Assembly (NCBI RefSeq): GCF_963678635.1
Contig: NC_087064.1
Location: 82,515,847-82,579,846, forward strand
Length of the DNA: 64,000 bases
Reading direction: 5' to 3'
Origin: Symsagittifera roscoffensis
Lineage: Eukaryota; Xenacoelomorpha; Acoela; Convolutidae
The number at the start of each line of letters is the position of its first letter. Position 1 is the stretch's first letter. Position numbers and translations under genes: made by a program. The notes beneath the pieces were generated by a model that saw only the letters and a list, made by a program, of their open reading frames with translations, ran no database searches and was not told the DNA's origin. This document shows positions 43,501 to 58,500 of this stretch, in pieces.

Positions 43501-46500
43501 AAGTGTGCACTACGTTCATTACTCTTAATAACTTTAACTGCTCCAGAGTCTATCCATGTGGCTCAGTTTTAGATACAACTGCCAGTATATAAAAACGCAA
43601 AGGGACTTTTATTGACTTACTGATAAGTTTGGCCACTTGGGTGGCATTTCGGAAGGGATCCGGCTCCACGTAGAACGTTACCTTGCGCCCTCCGAAACTG
43701 AAACATTAAATACATTAATGCCTGCTTTCTTCTATTAACCCAAGTAATTATAGGCTCTTAAAACTCGAGCCCTAACTTAAAAAAAAACACTTACTTTCAA
43801 CTTACTTTAAAGAATAACGTTTTGTTTAAATGCATCACCAAAAATAAAAAGAAATCAATAGCACAAATCTCAAGTTTCAAGTTCTTCATAATATTTTCAT
43901 AACTATTTTTTAATGACCGTGATTTACTGATATAGATTTCGAAAATCCTTATTGAATGACTTTTTTTGTTCAGTAAGGTTCCTTCGGATCTCCTTCCGTA
44001 CTATTTTAATTCTCGAAAATCCTTGCCAGTCAAGAAAATCAATTACGAAGAACACTTTTAAGCCCTCTCATATCTGGCCTTAAATGGCATTTATTGCATA
44101 GATGGCGTCTGTTTTTCAATTCTGAGCATGATTATAGCAATTTACACGATACGTGAGATATTGTATTAGTAGGCATTAAAATCTATTTTGGTGAATTTGT
44201 TCTATTTTGGTGAAAAATCCAACTTTTAGACCAAAAATGTGTCTCAGTTTCACTAGATCACTTATCACCAACGCAGACGGGTATCATTTATTTGGCCAGG
44301 TAAAACACAGTCACTCAAATGGCCACAATTTCCTTTCAACACGCACTCCTATGGCATACTTGATGGAAACGTGAAACTTGAGCAAATTTGCACAGTAGAA
44401 GTTGGAATTGAAATTTCCGCTCAAAAAAAGCTCTTCCTGCTTTCTAATTTTTTTTTGTAATTATTCAAAAGAGCAAAAACGGAATACGGCTAAGCACCAC
44501 TCACTACTCCTGGCGAAGAATTCAATTTATGGTCTACTATAGCAGTACTACTTTAAAATAGGACGTTTTCAAGCGCGAAATTTGCGTAGGTAAAACCAAC
44601 TGACTTCCTGTATGGGATAGAGAGGAAACGAATATTTCCAACCATTTACGTTTCTATTTCAAATTAAGAGGTCGTATTTTTAAATGGGACATCTTACCAC
44701 CAATAAGATTTAAGGTCACATGCATGGTCGTAGCCCATCCTAGTTGAGACTAAAATGTTCTCTGCCGAAAAAGGAAATAATTACATACCGAGGCAAAAAT
44801 AATTTTCATGAGCTCAATAAAATAGAAACTCTATTTCCTCCTCCAGTTCCAGAATTAAAAGACTTCAAGCTAATCAAATTTCAGGAAAAATTGATAATTA
44901 AATAATTCGAGACTAAATTAAACCGTTTTTAAAAGTGATTAAGAGGTATATATTTATATTTTTTCCGAGATAATCGCAAGTATATTTTCCAAGTTATTTT
45001 TAGTTTGCATATTGGAACTCAAAGTGGGACTTAATCATTGAGATGCGAAGGGGCCGCACCAATCTGTTAGTAAGAGAGTGGAAACTGAGTTTTAGCAGAC
45101 ATTTAGACCAACTGAGGCATAATTGACTGACAGATGTAAATCTTGGGCAAACTTTCCTATTTAAGGCAATGATCTATTCCAAAAACAGACTAGTCTAAAT
45201 ATGGGGTAAACACTAATTGACGCGCACCATACATCGCATCTCGTACCGAATGTAAGCGCAGCCGAGCAAGCGGTTGCTACTTGCGAATGCCGCGTTTGAA
45301 GTAAGCGTTTTGACTGGGGCAGTACAACAGTGCCGAAGTACAACACTGCCGAAAAAAAATTAGTTCACCAGTGCCGAAAATGAAAACTTTGTTCAACAGT
45401 GCCGAAAATGAAAACTTTGTTCAACAGTGCCGAAATTTTGAACAAATTTCAACATATTAAGTGCGGCAATCAAAAATTAAACAGCGATCGTTTACAATCT
45501 TAAGTAAAAATTTGGTGAATTCCTATAGGTTCCAATATTCATAGCTCCCAAAATAAAAAATCTGTTGCATAAGTTCCAAAATTTATCTTATTGAATTGTG
45601 ATTGGTTGAAATTTGAGCCAACGAATTTCTGGATTGATTGTATACTGTTCAAGCAGCATAAACTCAAACTGCAGAATAGTGACCGCCGCGCCAACGTGTT
45701 CCGAGCTTGTCACCAAAGGGTAGGACTCTATACGAAATTTAGAGCCGGTTATTTCCGCGAAGCGGCGACGCGCGCCCACCGGCGACCTTAAACCGAGACT
45801 CGGCTAATTTACTCTTTTGACCAATTGAAAAAATTTAGGACTTGTGCGACTGCTATTTTATTTTGGAACCTATGGGACTGATTTTTCATTTTGGAACCTA
45901 TGAAAACGCATCAAAAATTTAAGATTTTGAGCGAGAAGATTTGCAGCTTAAACGTTTTGGCGCCAAAATTATGTTTAATTTGCTGTTGCAAACATATTGG
46001 CGCCAAAATTGGAGTGATTTTCCTTGATAATTAGCGTCAGTAATTTCCCGCTCTTTAGAAAATGCGTGTAAATTATTCTGAAATTTTCCCGCCTTTTCGG
46101 CACTGTTGTGATTCGGCACTGTTGAACGCCCCCCTTGAGACATACTTGATTCTGATTACTTTTCAAGTTGGTGGTTTAGCGCAGTTAAAGAAATTGTTCA
46201 GTGAAATCAAAGCGTTATTTCAAGTTCCACGAGTAAAAAAAAGCGCTTCACTGTGTAAAAAAAACTTGTCTTTTAGCAAAGGCAGATAGGGAAATTTAAA
46301 CAATTAGTCTGAAAGACGGAAAGATTCAAACCAGAAGAAAGATTTCAAAAAATTTATGCTGGGAATCCGAATCTGTAACAGAAGAGCTTTAAAATATAAA
46401 TTGACCGCATGAGAAGAAATCGCCGTGCCTAAGTGAAAGAAAATCTGACGACAGGACTCTGGCGCAGGACAATTAGACATAATTTTCCTTCTATTTACAA

Positions 46501-49500
46501 AACAGCGATACCAGCTAAGTTACCCTTATGCCTACAAAAGCCGAAAAGCAAAAACCCAAAACATAGGCAGCTAACAGTTGGAAAATGGTCAATGGACTTA
46601 AGGAGAACAAAAAAAGAATAGCCGGCTACTGTGCAATTAGCACAGAATGTTCCGACAATAGTCCTTCAAAAAAAGTTTTTTCAAAATAGTGTCCTTTTGT
46701 TTTCTGCGTGGTGTGAAAAAAATATCTGAACGAAACGAAAAATAAAAAATGGCACAACCGACAGTCATAGTAAACTAGGCCAATTGGAAAACAGTTTTTA
46801 AAGAAAAATGACTCGTCAAACTAAGAAAAAATCGTAGTTTTTGATTCCCAGACTGGCGCTAGAAAAACTTCCCAAATTTTCTCTAGCAAAATTAAGTTTT
46901 CAGGGCTTAAATTAAGCTTAATTAAGCTTTTGTATGAATGCTCGCTTATCAGCTCAAAATGAGACCAAACATTTCAAACCGGTTTTTCTAGACACTGAGA
47001 AAATTTGTCTTTTGAATCACGCCTGGAAAAACTTTAATATGATATATCACTCAGCCTATTCTGATGAATATTTGTGGTACCTGATTTGGCGTGGAAAACA
47101 AGAAGACAAACAAACACAGCCGAAAACAAAGTTCCTCCACATTTTTCAAATGGTCGGAACAATGACTGGTGACGTTTCAAAAACTTAAGAAAAACATCGG
47201 GATAAAGCTCTAGAATTTTCAAGAACAACTTGAGAGTGATACTATTTGAGAATATCTTGAGAGTCGTTTATTAATCGTAACTCTTAACATTAAACAGAGA
47301 TGAAGCTGAGCTTCGCATCATTTCACCTACAACACAAAAAAGACATGTCAAACTATCCGACAAAATGAGACGAAAAGTGGTAAATAAAAAAGCTCACTAG
47401 AAAATTTCGGAAAACCTAGATCTACCAAATTTCTAGAAAGCTTTTCTCAATTTGTCTTGAATAAAATGTCATTTCGAGAAAAGCAATGAGAAACATTTTG
47501 ACGTAAAATAAGGACTGAACTTAGGATTCGGTAACAAAGCCGACAATACTTGAGCATACACCAGTTCACGAGAAACAAAAATTGTTTCCATGAAATAATT
47601 AAGCACTCAAAAACATCAAGTCCTGTCCTCGAAACTAGAGTTTTTCTTTCATCAAACGAAGCAAAATAATGCACTAAGCCGATATAAAAAAGCCAAAACA
47701 TTTTAGCCGAATAAATAGAAAACGAAACCAGAGAAATTATAACAAATCGAAGTTGGTAAATTTATAATCAACGTGAAACAAACTGCAAGGATAAAACTTT
47801 TGCTGTTATGAGTCGGATTCGAACCTCTGACATCGAAATTGAATTCTCACATCCTCGCATTATGTGCAATAGATTGGAAATTACAGTTGATTTTTAAAAA
47901 ATCCTGACATGGAGTTTTTATTATTGTTATGTTGTATGAAACAAATAAATTTTTCATTTCAATTGACGAATTAATAATTCATCAATTTAGTTAGCTTATT
48001 ACTGATCGAATGGCAAAGCATGAAATTTTTAACTACCAATGCTGCCTGCTGCAAAAGTGCCACCAAACAAAATTAGCATTAAGTACCGACTTAGGCTGGA
48101 ACCAAGTAGCCTTCCTCAGTCCTGCTTCGACGCCCTTCAAGATCGCAAACGGAGCCGCCTCGTTGCAGTCGATTTCGAAGCTGCCTTCGGCACGGTTTGG
48201 CGCGGCGGTCTTCTCAGGGACCTAGCCCGCAACGGTATGCCATCCCGTATCCTGCACTGGCTGAAAGCCTTCCTTTCCGACAGGAGAGAGGCTGTTCAGT
48301 GGAGCAACCGACGCAGCCGCTTTAAAGTGTTCCAAGCTGGAGTACCTCAGGGCTCACCTCTGTCACCGCTGCTGTTCAACCTGTTCACCGCCTCCTTGCT
48401 TCCTTACATCAGGCAAATTGCCCCTGAGTCTACGCAGACAACCTTTCGCTTTCTCGTCAGGTTCCACTCCAGAAGAAGCAGCAAGTCACATGCGACCAGC
48501 ACTCCAAGCAGTTGACTAGTGGGCAGAATACCACCTCCTGAAGGTCTGTGCTTCGAAGACCGAGGCGTTAGTGATCTCCTTAGATCCAAGGGAGACAGCA
48601 GGAAAAGCGAAGCCTCCCCTACGTCCGACCGGCGACACGTAAGTACAGCTCCGACCTTCAACGCAAAGGTCCGGAAATTCTCGGCATCACCTTCGACTCG
48701 CAGCTCCGGTTCACCGAACAGACCGTGACCGCCTGCAGCAAGCTGAAGTCAAGAACGAAGATCATCCAGGCCGTAGCAGGAACCGACTGGGGCATGCAAG
48801 GCTCAGTACTCAGACACCTCTTCAACGCGTATGCGGGGTCTACGCGGCCGGGTTCTGGTACTCCTTTACCTCCCAAACCAACAGAGACAAACTCGAATCA
48901 CTGAACTACCAAGTGGCGAGAATAATCACGGGAGCGCCCAAAGGTTCGAATGCTGCAGTAACTTGCCGCGAAGCTCAGCTTCCACCGATCCTTCGTGTTG
49001 CCGAAGAGAATCAGCCAGGCTCTTCAACAAGATCGAAAACCTGGACTCGAGCCACTACCTCGCACACATGACAACAGACGCCCCCCCCCCGACGAAGACT
49101 GAAAGCGCACGGAACAGGAGACTTTCGCCCCTGCTTCAGAACAACAGCCAAGAACCGACTTAACGACATAAACAGCACAGATGTGAAAGAAGCGCTCAAA
49201 GACGAAAGAGAACCGCGCTTCTTAGAACACTACCTGCTGAGAACAGACCCAGAGTCAATTCATAGAAGAGCTACAGGCGGAGAGTTCCTGGAGTCGGTCA
49301 CAGGCAGAACGCGAACCGAAGAAATTACCTTACACCGACTCCGACTGAACCGCCACATACCACTGAATTCAACAAAACAGACATGGAAACACCGAAGATC
49401 CCTCGTGTGAGCACTGCGGGACAGAGGACGAAGAAGATACTGAGCATTTCCTCCTCTACTGCCCACGATGGGAGGCCGAGAGAAAGACCTATCTCGGCGA

Positions 49501-52500
49501 GCATCCAGACTTGAAACTGCTGCAGACGGCCCCAGAGAACGTGCTGAAGTTCGTTCGAAAGACTGGGCTTTTCTAGCCCCCTATTTCAAGATAGAAGGCC
49601 GTCACACACAACAACAACCAAGTAGCCTTGTAGTATGGCACTACGCGCTGCCTGTACCAGGAACAGCTTATTAAAATGCTCGCACAAAAACAGACACAAA
49701 AAATAAGAATACTAAAAATAGACAAAAACAATTTTTAAGCTAACAGAATTGAAAAAACGTCAAAAAAAAGCTTTTGAACTTTTTTAGCTCGAATTTCAAA
49801 ACAATTTAGCTCTTCAAAGAAATTCAAGAGTCTTATATGAATGCTAATTTTTTCACAGAATTAAGTCAATAAGAGAGAACTGGGTTGACTTTTTATTATG
49901 CTGGGAAACACGTTTTAATTCCTTGAAACCGAGACTTTCCAGCTCTTCGTTAAATGTTTGTCTGAATAGTAAGAAAATGTAGACCAGATTCTCTCGATTC
50001 TCACATTTCTTTTTAAATTTCACCTGATCACAACTGGCAAGAATTTTACTCGCTACACACAGCCAAGAATCAGTTGAAAAGTTTTACTGAACAAGAAAAC
50101 AAAAACATAGGTAACAGTTGGAAAAAAGTTATGAGCGCAAGGAAACAGAAAAAAAACTGGCCTGTTTTTTTTTGAAAACGTCAATTTTCGTAATTCAAAG
50201 TCAAAAAAATAGGGCCCTGAAGCTGTTCGAAGTTCTAGAACAATTCATGATAAACAATTTTTGATAAAAATAACCCTATTTGAGTAAAAGGGAACAACAA
50301 GAAAAGTTTTCATTTCGTTGAGAAGTCTGAAAAGTAAATTCCACTTTGGAAACTAGAAATTGATCACGTTTTTCGTGACCATTACACTTTTGCTATTGGA
50401 TAGTGGAGTTTGCCTTTCTTTTAGTAAAGAAAACAAAGCGATTTGAAAAGAAATCACAAGCCAAACTACGAATACAAAAGTTTGAACCTGAACAAATTTC
50501 TGAATACAAAAAAAGCTAACGAATCACCAAGAACTATATCAGAGTATTCACTACAATCATGACTTTAATTTTTTTTTATTTTCAACTTCGGATAATATTT
50601 ATAATGGCGTTTTTTTTTTCAAAAAAAAAACTACCCAATGAGAAAAATGGAGCAGTACAAAGTTGCTTTATTCCGATGGGACATCATAAACAAAACACTA
50701 TTTTTCATGGCATTTCTTTGTTCGTAACTGGTGAACTTAGGGTGCCTTCCTTGCAGCTAATGAATTTGAATCAAACAGCAATATCAATTTCAAGTGATTT
50801 TCTGCTGAACAAAAGCAAAAAACTTAGACAACAGACAGTTGACAGAGGCGAAGCTGCGCTTCGCAAACACCAGCGCAAATACAAAAACCCAGCGTTTTAG
50901 AGTAAATTTGAAAAAGATAGAAAACCTCGAATGAGTAAAACTTTACTACGAATGGGCTTCGAGTCTGCGACTTCGAGAATGGAAGTCTCACGCCCTGCCC
51001 TCTCGGCCACGAACGCTTAACAACCGGTTAACACTATTTGCTATATATATATATGCTAACAAATTGCCAATGCTATTCAGCAAAAGTGGCACCAAATACA
51101 ATAGACACAATTTTGCAAAAAAAAGTTTTGAATATAAAAAACTGAAGGCACCCACACTTATTTTGCATGTAATAAATTGGAAAGCACATAGCCACATTAT
51201 ATATCAATTATGCCTTCCAAAAAATTGAGATATCTTGAGTTAAAAATTTCTGGAACCGAGTTTTCATGGACGTATTATTTGAAACAAAGAAATTTTTTGG
51301 GTTCATTTGATGAATTCAAAATAAACAGGCGAAGCAGAGCTTCGCACCACTTGCGATGCAACATAATCATAAAAAACATGAGTCAAAAAAAATGACAAAA
51401 CAACTAGGTGAACCAAAACTTTCTAGGGCTCCTGAAGGACACCTAGGGCTCAGCTAAAACTGGATGAAAGCATTTAAAATTTGTTGAATTTGTTTACTGA
51501 TGCGTGTCGAAATAACTAAATTTAAAAATTAGACTTTGCCCAAAACCTTAGTTGTTTCTCAAATTGAGTGAGAAGAATTTAAATTTTTGAGATTTCAGAA
51601 TTTTCCCAGAGACCTAACCTTTCCTTAAAAATGGAGAGTAGCTGCTTCAGCAGGAAAAATTCGCGCAAACGTTTCTTTCGATTGAAAATTTCATCTCAGA
51701 TTTAATAGGGTAGTTTTTAAGCACATTCAAAAAGTTTCTAAATAACGGTCAAACTTTCTAAGAAACGGTCAAAAGACTTTCAATTTTCATACTTTTCTGC
51801 AAAAATTAAGTTGTGGCTGCATAAGCAGAGACGATTCCCAAGACCGGGATTCTCGAATGAACACAACCTGCTAATTAGCACAGTACTCATCGCGTAAAGT
51901 CAAAAAGTTAACAAAAACTTTTGACTTGTTTTTAAGGTCATTATTTTTTTCGTAAGCAAACTTGGCATAGCCAAATATAAAGGTAGGCTTTCAACAATCT
52001 GTACTTTCGATAAAACTTACGATATTAGATTTACCGAAAAAATAGCGAAAAGCCCAAAAAACGGTCAACAAATCAAAATTTTGACTTTTCGGAAATCAGC
52101 TTTTTGTGTGGAAAAATAGGGAGCAGCCGTTTATTTTTTCTACTTAACGACGGGCCGTCACCAGTAAAGTAGAGAAGTCTCCCGAAATCGAGTTTCTCGA
52201 TTAAACGCTAACCTGAGAATTGGCATGGTAATTTTCGAGTCGAGTGAAAAAAAAACTTGCAAAAACGGTCCAATTTTCAAAACTTTCGCATGTTTAAAGG
52301 TCATAACTTTTTTCTTAACAAAACTAGCCGTAGCAAATTATAGGGGTTTCTGGAACCGAGTTTTCGTGGATGTATTATTTGAAACAAAGAAATTTTTTAG
52401 GTTCATTTGAATTGAAAATAAACAGGCGAAGCAGAGCTTCGCACCACTTGCGATGCAACATAATCATAAAAAACATGAGTCGAAAAAAATGACAAAACAA

Positions 52501-55500
52501 CTAGGTGAACCAAAACTTTCTAGGGCTCCTGAAGGACACCTAGGGCTCAGCTAGAACTGGAGGAAAGCATTCAAAATTTGTTGAATTTGTTTACTGATGC
52601 GTGTCGAAATAACTAAATTTAAAAATTAGACTTTGCCCAAAACCTTAGTTGTTTCTCAAATTGAGTGAGAAGAATTAAAACTTTTGAGATTTCAGAATTT
52701 TCCCAGAGACCTAACCTTTCCTTACAAAAAATGGAGAGTAGCTGCTTCAGCAGGAAAAATTCACGCAAACGTTTCTTTCGATTGAAAATTTCATCTCAGA
52801 TTTAATAGGGTAGTTTTTAAGCACATTCAAAAAGTTTCTAAATAACGGTCAAAATTTCTAAGAAACGGTCAAAAGACTTTCAATTTTCATACTTTTCTGC
52901 AAAAATTAAGTCGTGGCTGCATAAGCAGAGACGATTCCCAAGACCGGGATTCTCGAATGAACACAACCTGCTAATTAGCACAGTACACATCGCGTAAAGT
53001 AAAAAAGTTAACAAAAACTTCTGACTTGTTTTTAAGGTCATTATTTTTTTCGTAAGCAAACTTGGCATAGCCAAATATAAAGGTAGGCTTTCAACAATCT
53101 GTCCTTTCGATAAAACTTACGATATTAGATTTACCGAAAAAATAGCGAAAAGCCCAAAAAACGGTCAACAAATCAAAATTTTGACTTTTCGGAAATCAGC
53201 TTTTTGTGTGGAAAAATAGGGAGCAGCCGTTTATTTTTTCTACTTAACGACGGGCCGTCACCAGTAAAGTAGAGAAGTCTCCCGAAATCGAGTTTCTCGA
53301 TTAAACGCTAACCTGAGAATTGGCACGGTATTTTTCGAGTCGAGTGAAAAAAAAAACTTGCAAAAACGGTCCAATTTTCAAAACTTTCAGATGTTTAAAG
53401 GTCATAACTTTTTTCTAAACAAAACTAGCCGTAGCAAATTATAGGGGTTTCTGGAACCGAGTTTTCATGGATGTATTATTTGAAACAAAGAAATTTTTTA
53501 GGTACATTTGATGAATTGAAAATAAACAGGCGAAGCAGAGCTTCGCACCACTTGCGATGCAACATAATCATAAAAAACATGAGTCGAAAAAAATGACAAA
53601 ACAACTAGGTGAACCAAAACTTTCTAGGGCTCCTGAAGGACACCTAGGGCTCAGCTAAAACTGGAGGAAAGCATTCAAAATTTGTTGAATTTGTTTACTG
53701 ATGCGTGTCGAAATAACTAAATTTAAAAATTAGACTTTGCCCAAAACCTTAGTTGTTTCTCAAATTGAGTGAGAAGAATTAAAATTTTTGAGATTTCAGA
53801 ATTTTCCCAGAGACCTAACCTTTCCTTACAAAAAATGGAGAGTAGCTGCTTCAGCAGGAAAAATTCGCGCAAACGTTTCTTTCGATTGAAAATTTCATCT
53901 CAGATTTAATAGGGTAGTTTTTAAGCACATTCAAAAAGTTTCTAAATAACGGTCAAAATTTCTAAGAAACGGTCAAAAGACTTTCAATTTTCATACTTTT
54001 CTGCAAAAATTAAAACGTGGCTGCATTAGCAGAGACGATTCCCAAGACCGGGATTCTCGAATGAACACAACCTGCTAATTAGCACAGTACTCATCGCGTA
54101 AAGTCAAAAAGTTAACAAAAACTTTTGACTTGTTTTTAAGGTCATTATTTTTTTCGTAAGCAAACTTGGCATAGCCAAATATAAAGGTAGGCTTTCAACA
54201 ATCTGTACTTTCGATAAAACTTACGATATTAGATTTACCGAAAAAATAGCGAAAAGCCCAAAAAACGGTCAACAAATCAAAATTTTGACTTTTCGGAAAT
54301 CAGCTTTTTGTGTGGAAAAATAGGGAGCAGCCGTTTATTTTTTCTACTTTACGACGGGCCGTGACCAGTAAAGTAGAGAAGTCTCCCGAAATCGAGTTTC
54401 TCGATTAAACGCTAACCTGAGAATTGGCACGGTAATTTTCAAGTCGAGTAAAAAAAAAACTTGCAAAAACGGTCCAATTTTCAAAACTTTCACATCTTTA
54501 AAGGTCATAACTTTTTTCTAAACAACACTAGCCGTAGCAAATTATAGGGGTAAGCTTTCAACAACCCGTTGGGTCGCTTAAACCTATGATATCAGATTTG
54601 GCAAGATATTTATCGAGAAATGCCCAAAAACGGTCAACAAATAAAAAAAAATGATATTTCCGAGAGTCATAGCTTTTTGTGCTACAAAAACTTGAGAATC
54701 AACGCTTGAGCAGAAGAAAGAGACTCGCGCAACCTATAAATTAGATTGAACCAAAAAACTCAAATTTGGGAGGGTAGTTCTCGAGAAAAGTCAAAAATTT
54801 TCAAAAAACGGTCAAAAAATCAAAATTCTGATTTTCCGAGGGCCATAACTTTTTGTGTCGGAAAAAATTCGGGCGTAATCCTCAAAAAATTGACTTCTCC
54901 GAGGACGATAACTTTGACTTCTCCGAGGACGATAATTTATCGTGAAAAAAAACTATGAGTTCCTCCGCTAACGCACGGGAGCTTTCCACTGCCCGTTATC
55001 TTCACTGAACCCACAACCTCAGGTTTGGAAGGTTAGTTTTTGAGAAAAACTTGAGAAAAAGATCCAAAAAACGGCAATCAAAAATCATCAAAAACTTCCG
55101 AGGACCATTTGTTAAAAGAGCAAAAAAATTTGGGGGTATTCGCGTAAACAAAACAGCTTCTCATGACCCGTTCTTTGGATTTATCCCAAAATCTCAGACA
55201 TGAGAGATAAATTTTGATACAACTGGATTAATAGGTAAGATTTTCATTCCGCTGGGAAATCTGATCATTTAAATCTACTTTCGAAACTTAAAGTCGATCA
55301 CGTTTTTTATGAGCTTTACTCTTTTGCGGTTCAATGGATACCCCTTTTCTTGAAAATCGGTAGAAGGGTTTTTAAAAAAAGCAATTTTTTTGCAAAAGAT
55401 TTTCCAAAGCGCCTCAAAAAAACCCATACATTTTCATAATATTTTTTATCACAAAGGAATACTAGGAAAACATGCCAAGCAAGGCATTTGAAACACAATT

Positions 55501-58500
55501 CAAATTAGCAACTTGACAAAACTTACGAAGCGCAAACAAGGCCGACAATCTTTGAGCAGACACCAATTGAGCCGAAAAAACTTATTATTGATTAAAATAA
55601 TTTTATTTAAAAAAAAACTTTTAAAAGGTTCAAGTCCCCCCTGAAATTACCCTGTAGCAACTAGTACGCAGCCAGTAATTAAATTTGAATTTTCATTAAA
55701 CTGAGCAAGTCAGTTGAAGAGCATGTCAGGTGAAGAGCATTGAACATGTCGGGTGATTCAATTGATGTTGTTAAGCTAGTTGTTAACTAGAAAAAAGTCT
55801 AGATTCCGATTTGATAACGCTTGTTAACTTATTAATAGTCGAATGTCAAAGCACTAACTATCAATAAGCCGAGAGTGTGCCTTGAAAGTCGCACCAATAT
55901 TTGCGACTTATGTTAGAAAAAGAGGTTAAGTTAGTTTAAAAACTGTCAATTAACGCAAAAAAAACCGACGAAAAGGACTTTTTGCGAAAAACCAGCTTTC
56001 AAATTTCAAAATAAAAATGTATGACCTTTAAGTTCTCGAATTTCTAGAAAAAATACTTTTTGACATCGTGATAAAATTAACCGAATTTAAGAAACTGGAT
56101 CAATAGGTAAACTTATTATTCCGTTGGGAAATTTAAAAATTAAAATCCGTTTTCAAAAGAAGTTTTTTTAAAATACCCTACTCCGTTCAATGGCACTTTA
56201 ACACTTAGCCTACTGACGGTTGGAAAAAAGTGAATGCAAGGAAACATGAAAAAAAACTGAATTATTTTTGAAAACACTTCGTTTGATTAATTACTTAAGC
56301 TAATTGAAGTCTTATTTAACAAACTACAACTCGAAAAGAGTACTGAACGCAAAGAAACAGACTGTTTTATGAAGCAATTTCATTTTTAATATTTAATTAT
56401 GAAGCAACATGAACTTTCGAATTTAGAGGAAAACAACAGATGCCCTTAAAAATCTTTGAATTACAAAAACAATTTATCAAATATGATTGTTGCTTTTTTG
56501 ATGAAATTAACCCAATTTGACACAACTGGATTAATAGATAAAATTTTCATTCCGCTGGGAAATCTGAATATTTAAATCTACTTTCGAAACTTACAGTCGA
56601 TCACGTTCTTTATGACCTTTACTCTTTTGCTGTTCAATAGTGGAGTTGCCTTCCTTTTAACAATTGAAATGAACTGAACTTAAGAAAAACTAACCTCGAA
56701 TAATCAAAATTGAGCCTGAAAAAACGCCAAAAAAATCACCCAGATTTATATAAGAGTCTTTACTACGTTCATTACTCTAAAAATCAATACGGCCTAAATA
56801 AGTGTTTTCACTTACGTTAATTGACTCTTAAAAAAATCAACGCGACCTTTACTGGTGTCTCACCATTTTCATTGACGCTTTAAAAGATACTAAACTCGAT
56901 GCTCTACAGATGTTCTTCGAGACACGGTACCTGCTTTCGGGTGAACAAAAACCACACTAAGTCATAGTTGTTTCCCACCCCCAGAGGGGTGGTTTGGCCA
57001 ATAAGTGAACTTTTATATTTCTCAATACTGAGAATCTATGCTTTTCCCTCTTTGTCATATAAGTCATGATATTTATATTTTAATTCAAACTGACTTTACT
57101 ACTGGATCAATCAAGCAACGGGATACTCACAGGTAAAAAATCCAACTAAACGCAAATGATCTAGAAAAAACGCTTTTTAAACTGTTTACATGCAAACCTG
57201 CGATAATTACGTTTTTGAATAAATTCTAAATTGGTTAAAAAAAACGGTAAATCCAGATTCTTTTGATTTAACCAAATTTTTTTAACCAGAAAAGACAAAC
57301 ATCAGAGAAAAAAGCGCGATATTTAAATGGAGCTCTTCAATGAAAAAGTAAGATAATCAGCTTATGCAACATGCGCCTTCAGTGAAATAGGAACAGAAAG
57401 TTGGCCAACCTGATGTAATTGTAAGACTCCAAATCTAGTCCTGTCACATTCATAATCCCCAGAATCAACTGGTTTCCCTGTTCGTACGTTATCCTGCAAA
57501 CATCAAAATCTATTCAGACACTAATTTTTTTTTGAAATATCACAAATCTCACGACTAGAAGTCAATAAGCGTAGTAAATAGTTTTCATTGTAGAGTAAAT
57601 TTCAACACCACTAAAATCACTGACTGATTAGGAGCTGAAAAATATATACACCACTTAGGTATTATGAATTAACAAAATATGGTTTAGATTCATTAAAGTT
57701 ATCCCGAAATTTCAGGTTTTCATACCATCTTCAAACTCTTCGTTTTGTATTTTTACATGAATCTTTACATTTTTGAGAAAGATAATTTGAACAACACACC
57801 CTCAAAATCAGTATTTCATTTTAGTACAGAGCTAGAGTAAACGTGACTTATAGCGTACGGTTTCTGTGTCTGGACGAAGCAGAAGTTGGGATCCACTGCT
57901 GGCAAAGTTAGGGAGTCCAGTTTCATTGGGCCCAAAATCTCACCCTCACCTACACATCAAATCAATAACTTTATTCATGCATTACTGAATCACATCTTCA
58001 GAAAATTTTGAATTGTAATTATCTAATTTTCACAATTCAGTTATTAACGCTTATTTCCAGTCAAAATTGGCCTTTTGAAAATTGATTTTAAACTCGAAAA
58101 AAAAAACGATCGAAACATTGGTTAATGAGATCCCGTCACTTACCATTGTTGAAAAGTGTCAATTGTTCTCGTTTTTCCGCTGCATCTTTGTCCTTTCTCT
58201 CGTCTTGTTTCTTGGCTGTCGGTGCTTTCGAGATCGAGTAGTGCTCTGTCGGTTCATCTTTCGCACCCTTTCCCTTTTCGTCGTACTTTGAATCCACATA
58301 CTCGCTGTACTCTTTCTCCAGTTCCGAAATAGACTTCTCTCCGTGGTTCGAGTCCAATCTCGAGTTCACATTCGCCGCTTCATTTGAAGATTCCGCTTCT
58401 CGTTTTAGAACACCTTGCATTGTTTCCTCCTGGTGAAAACAAAAGTTTGTCAAACACATAAGATTCGTCATTTGTTTCCTAATTGCAAAAAAGCGTATCG

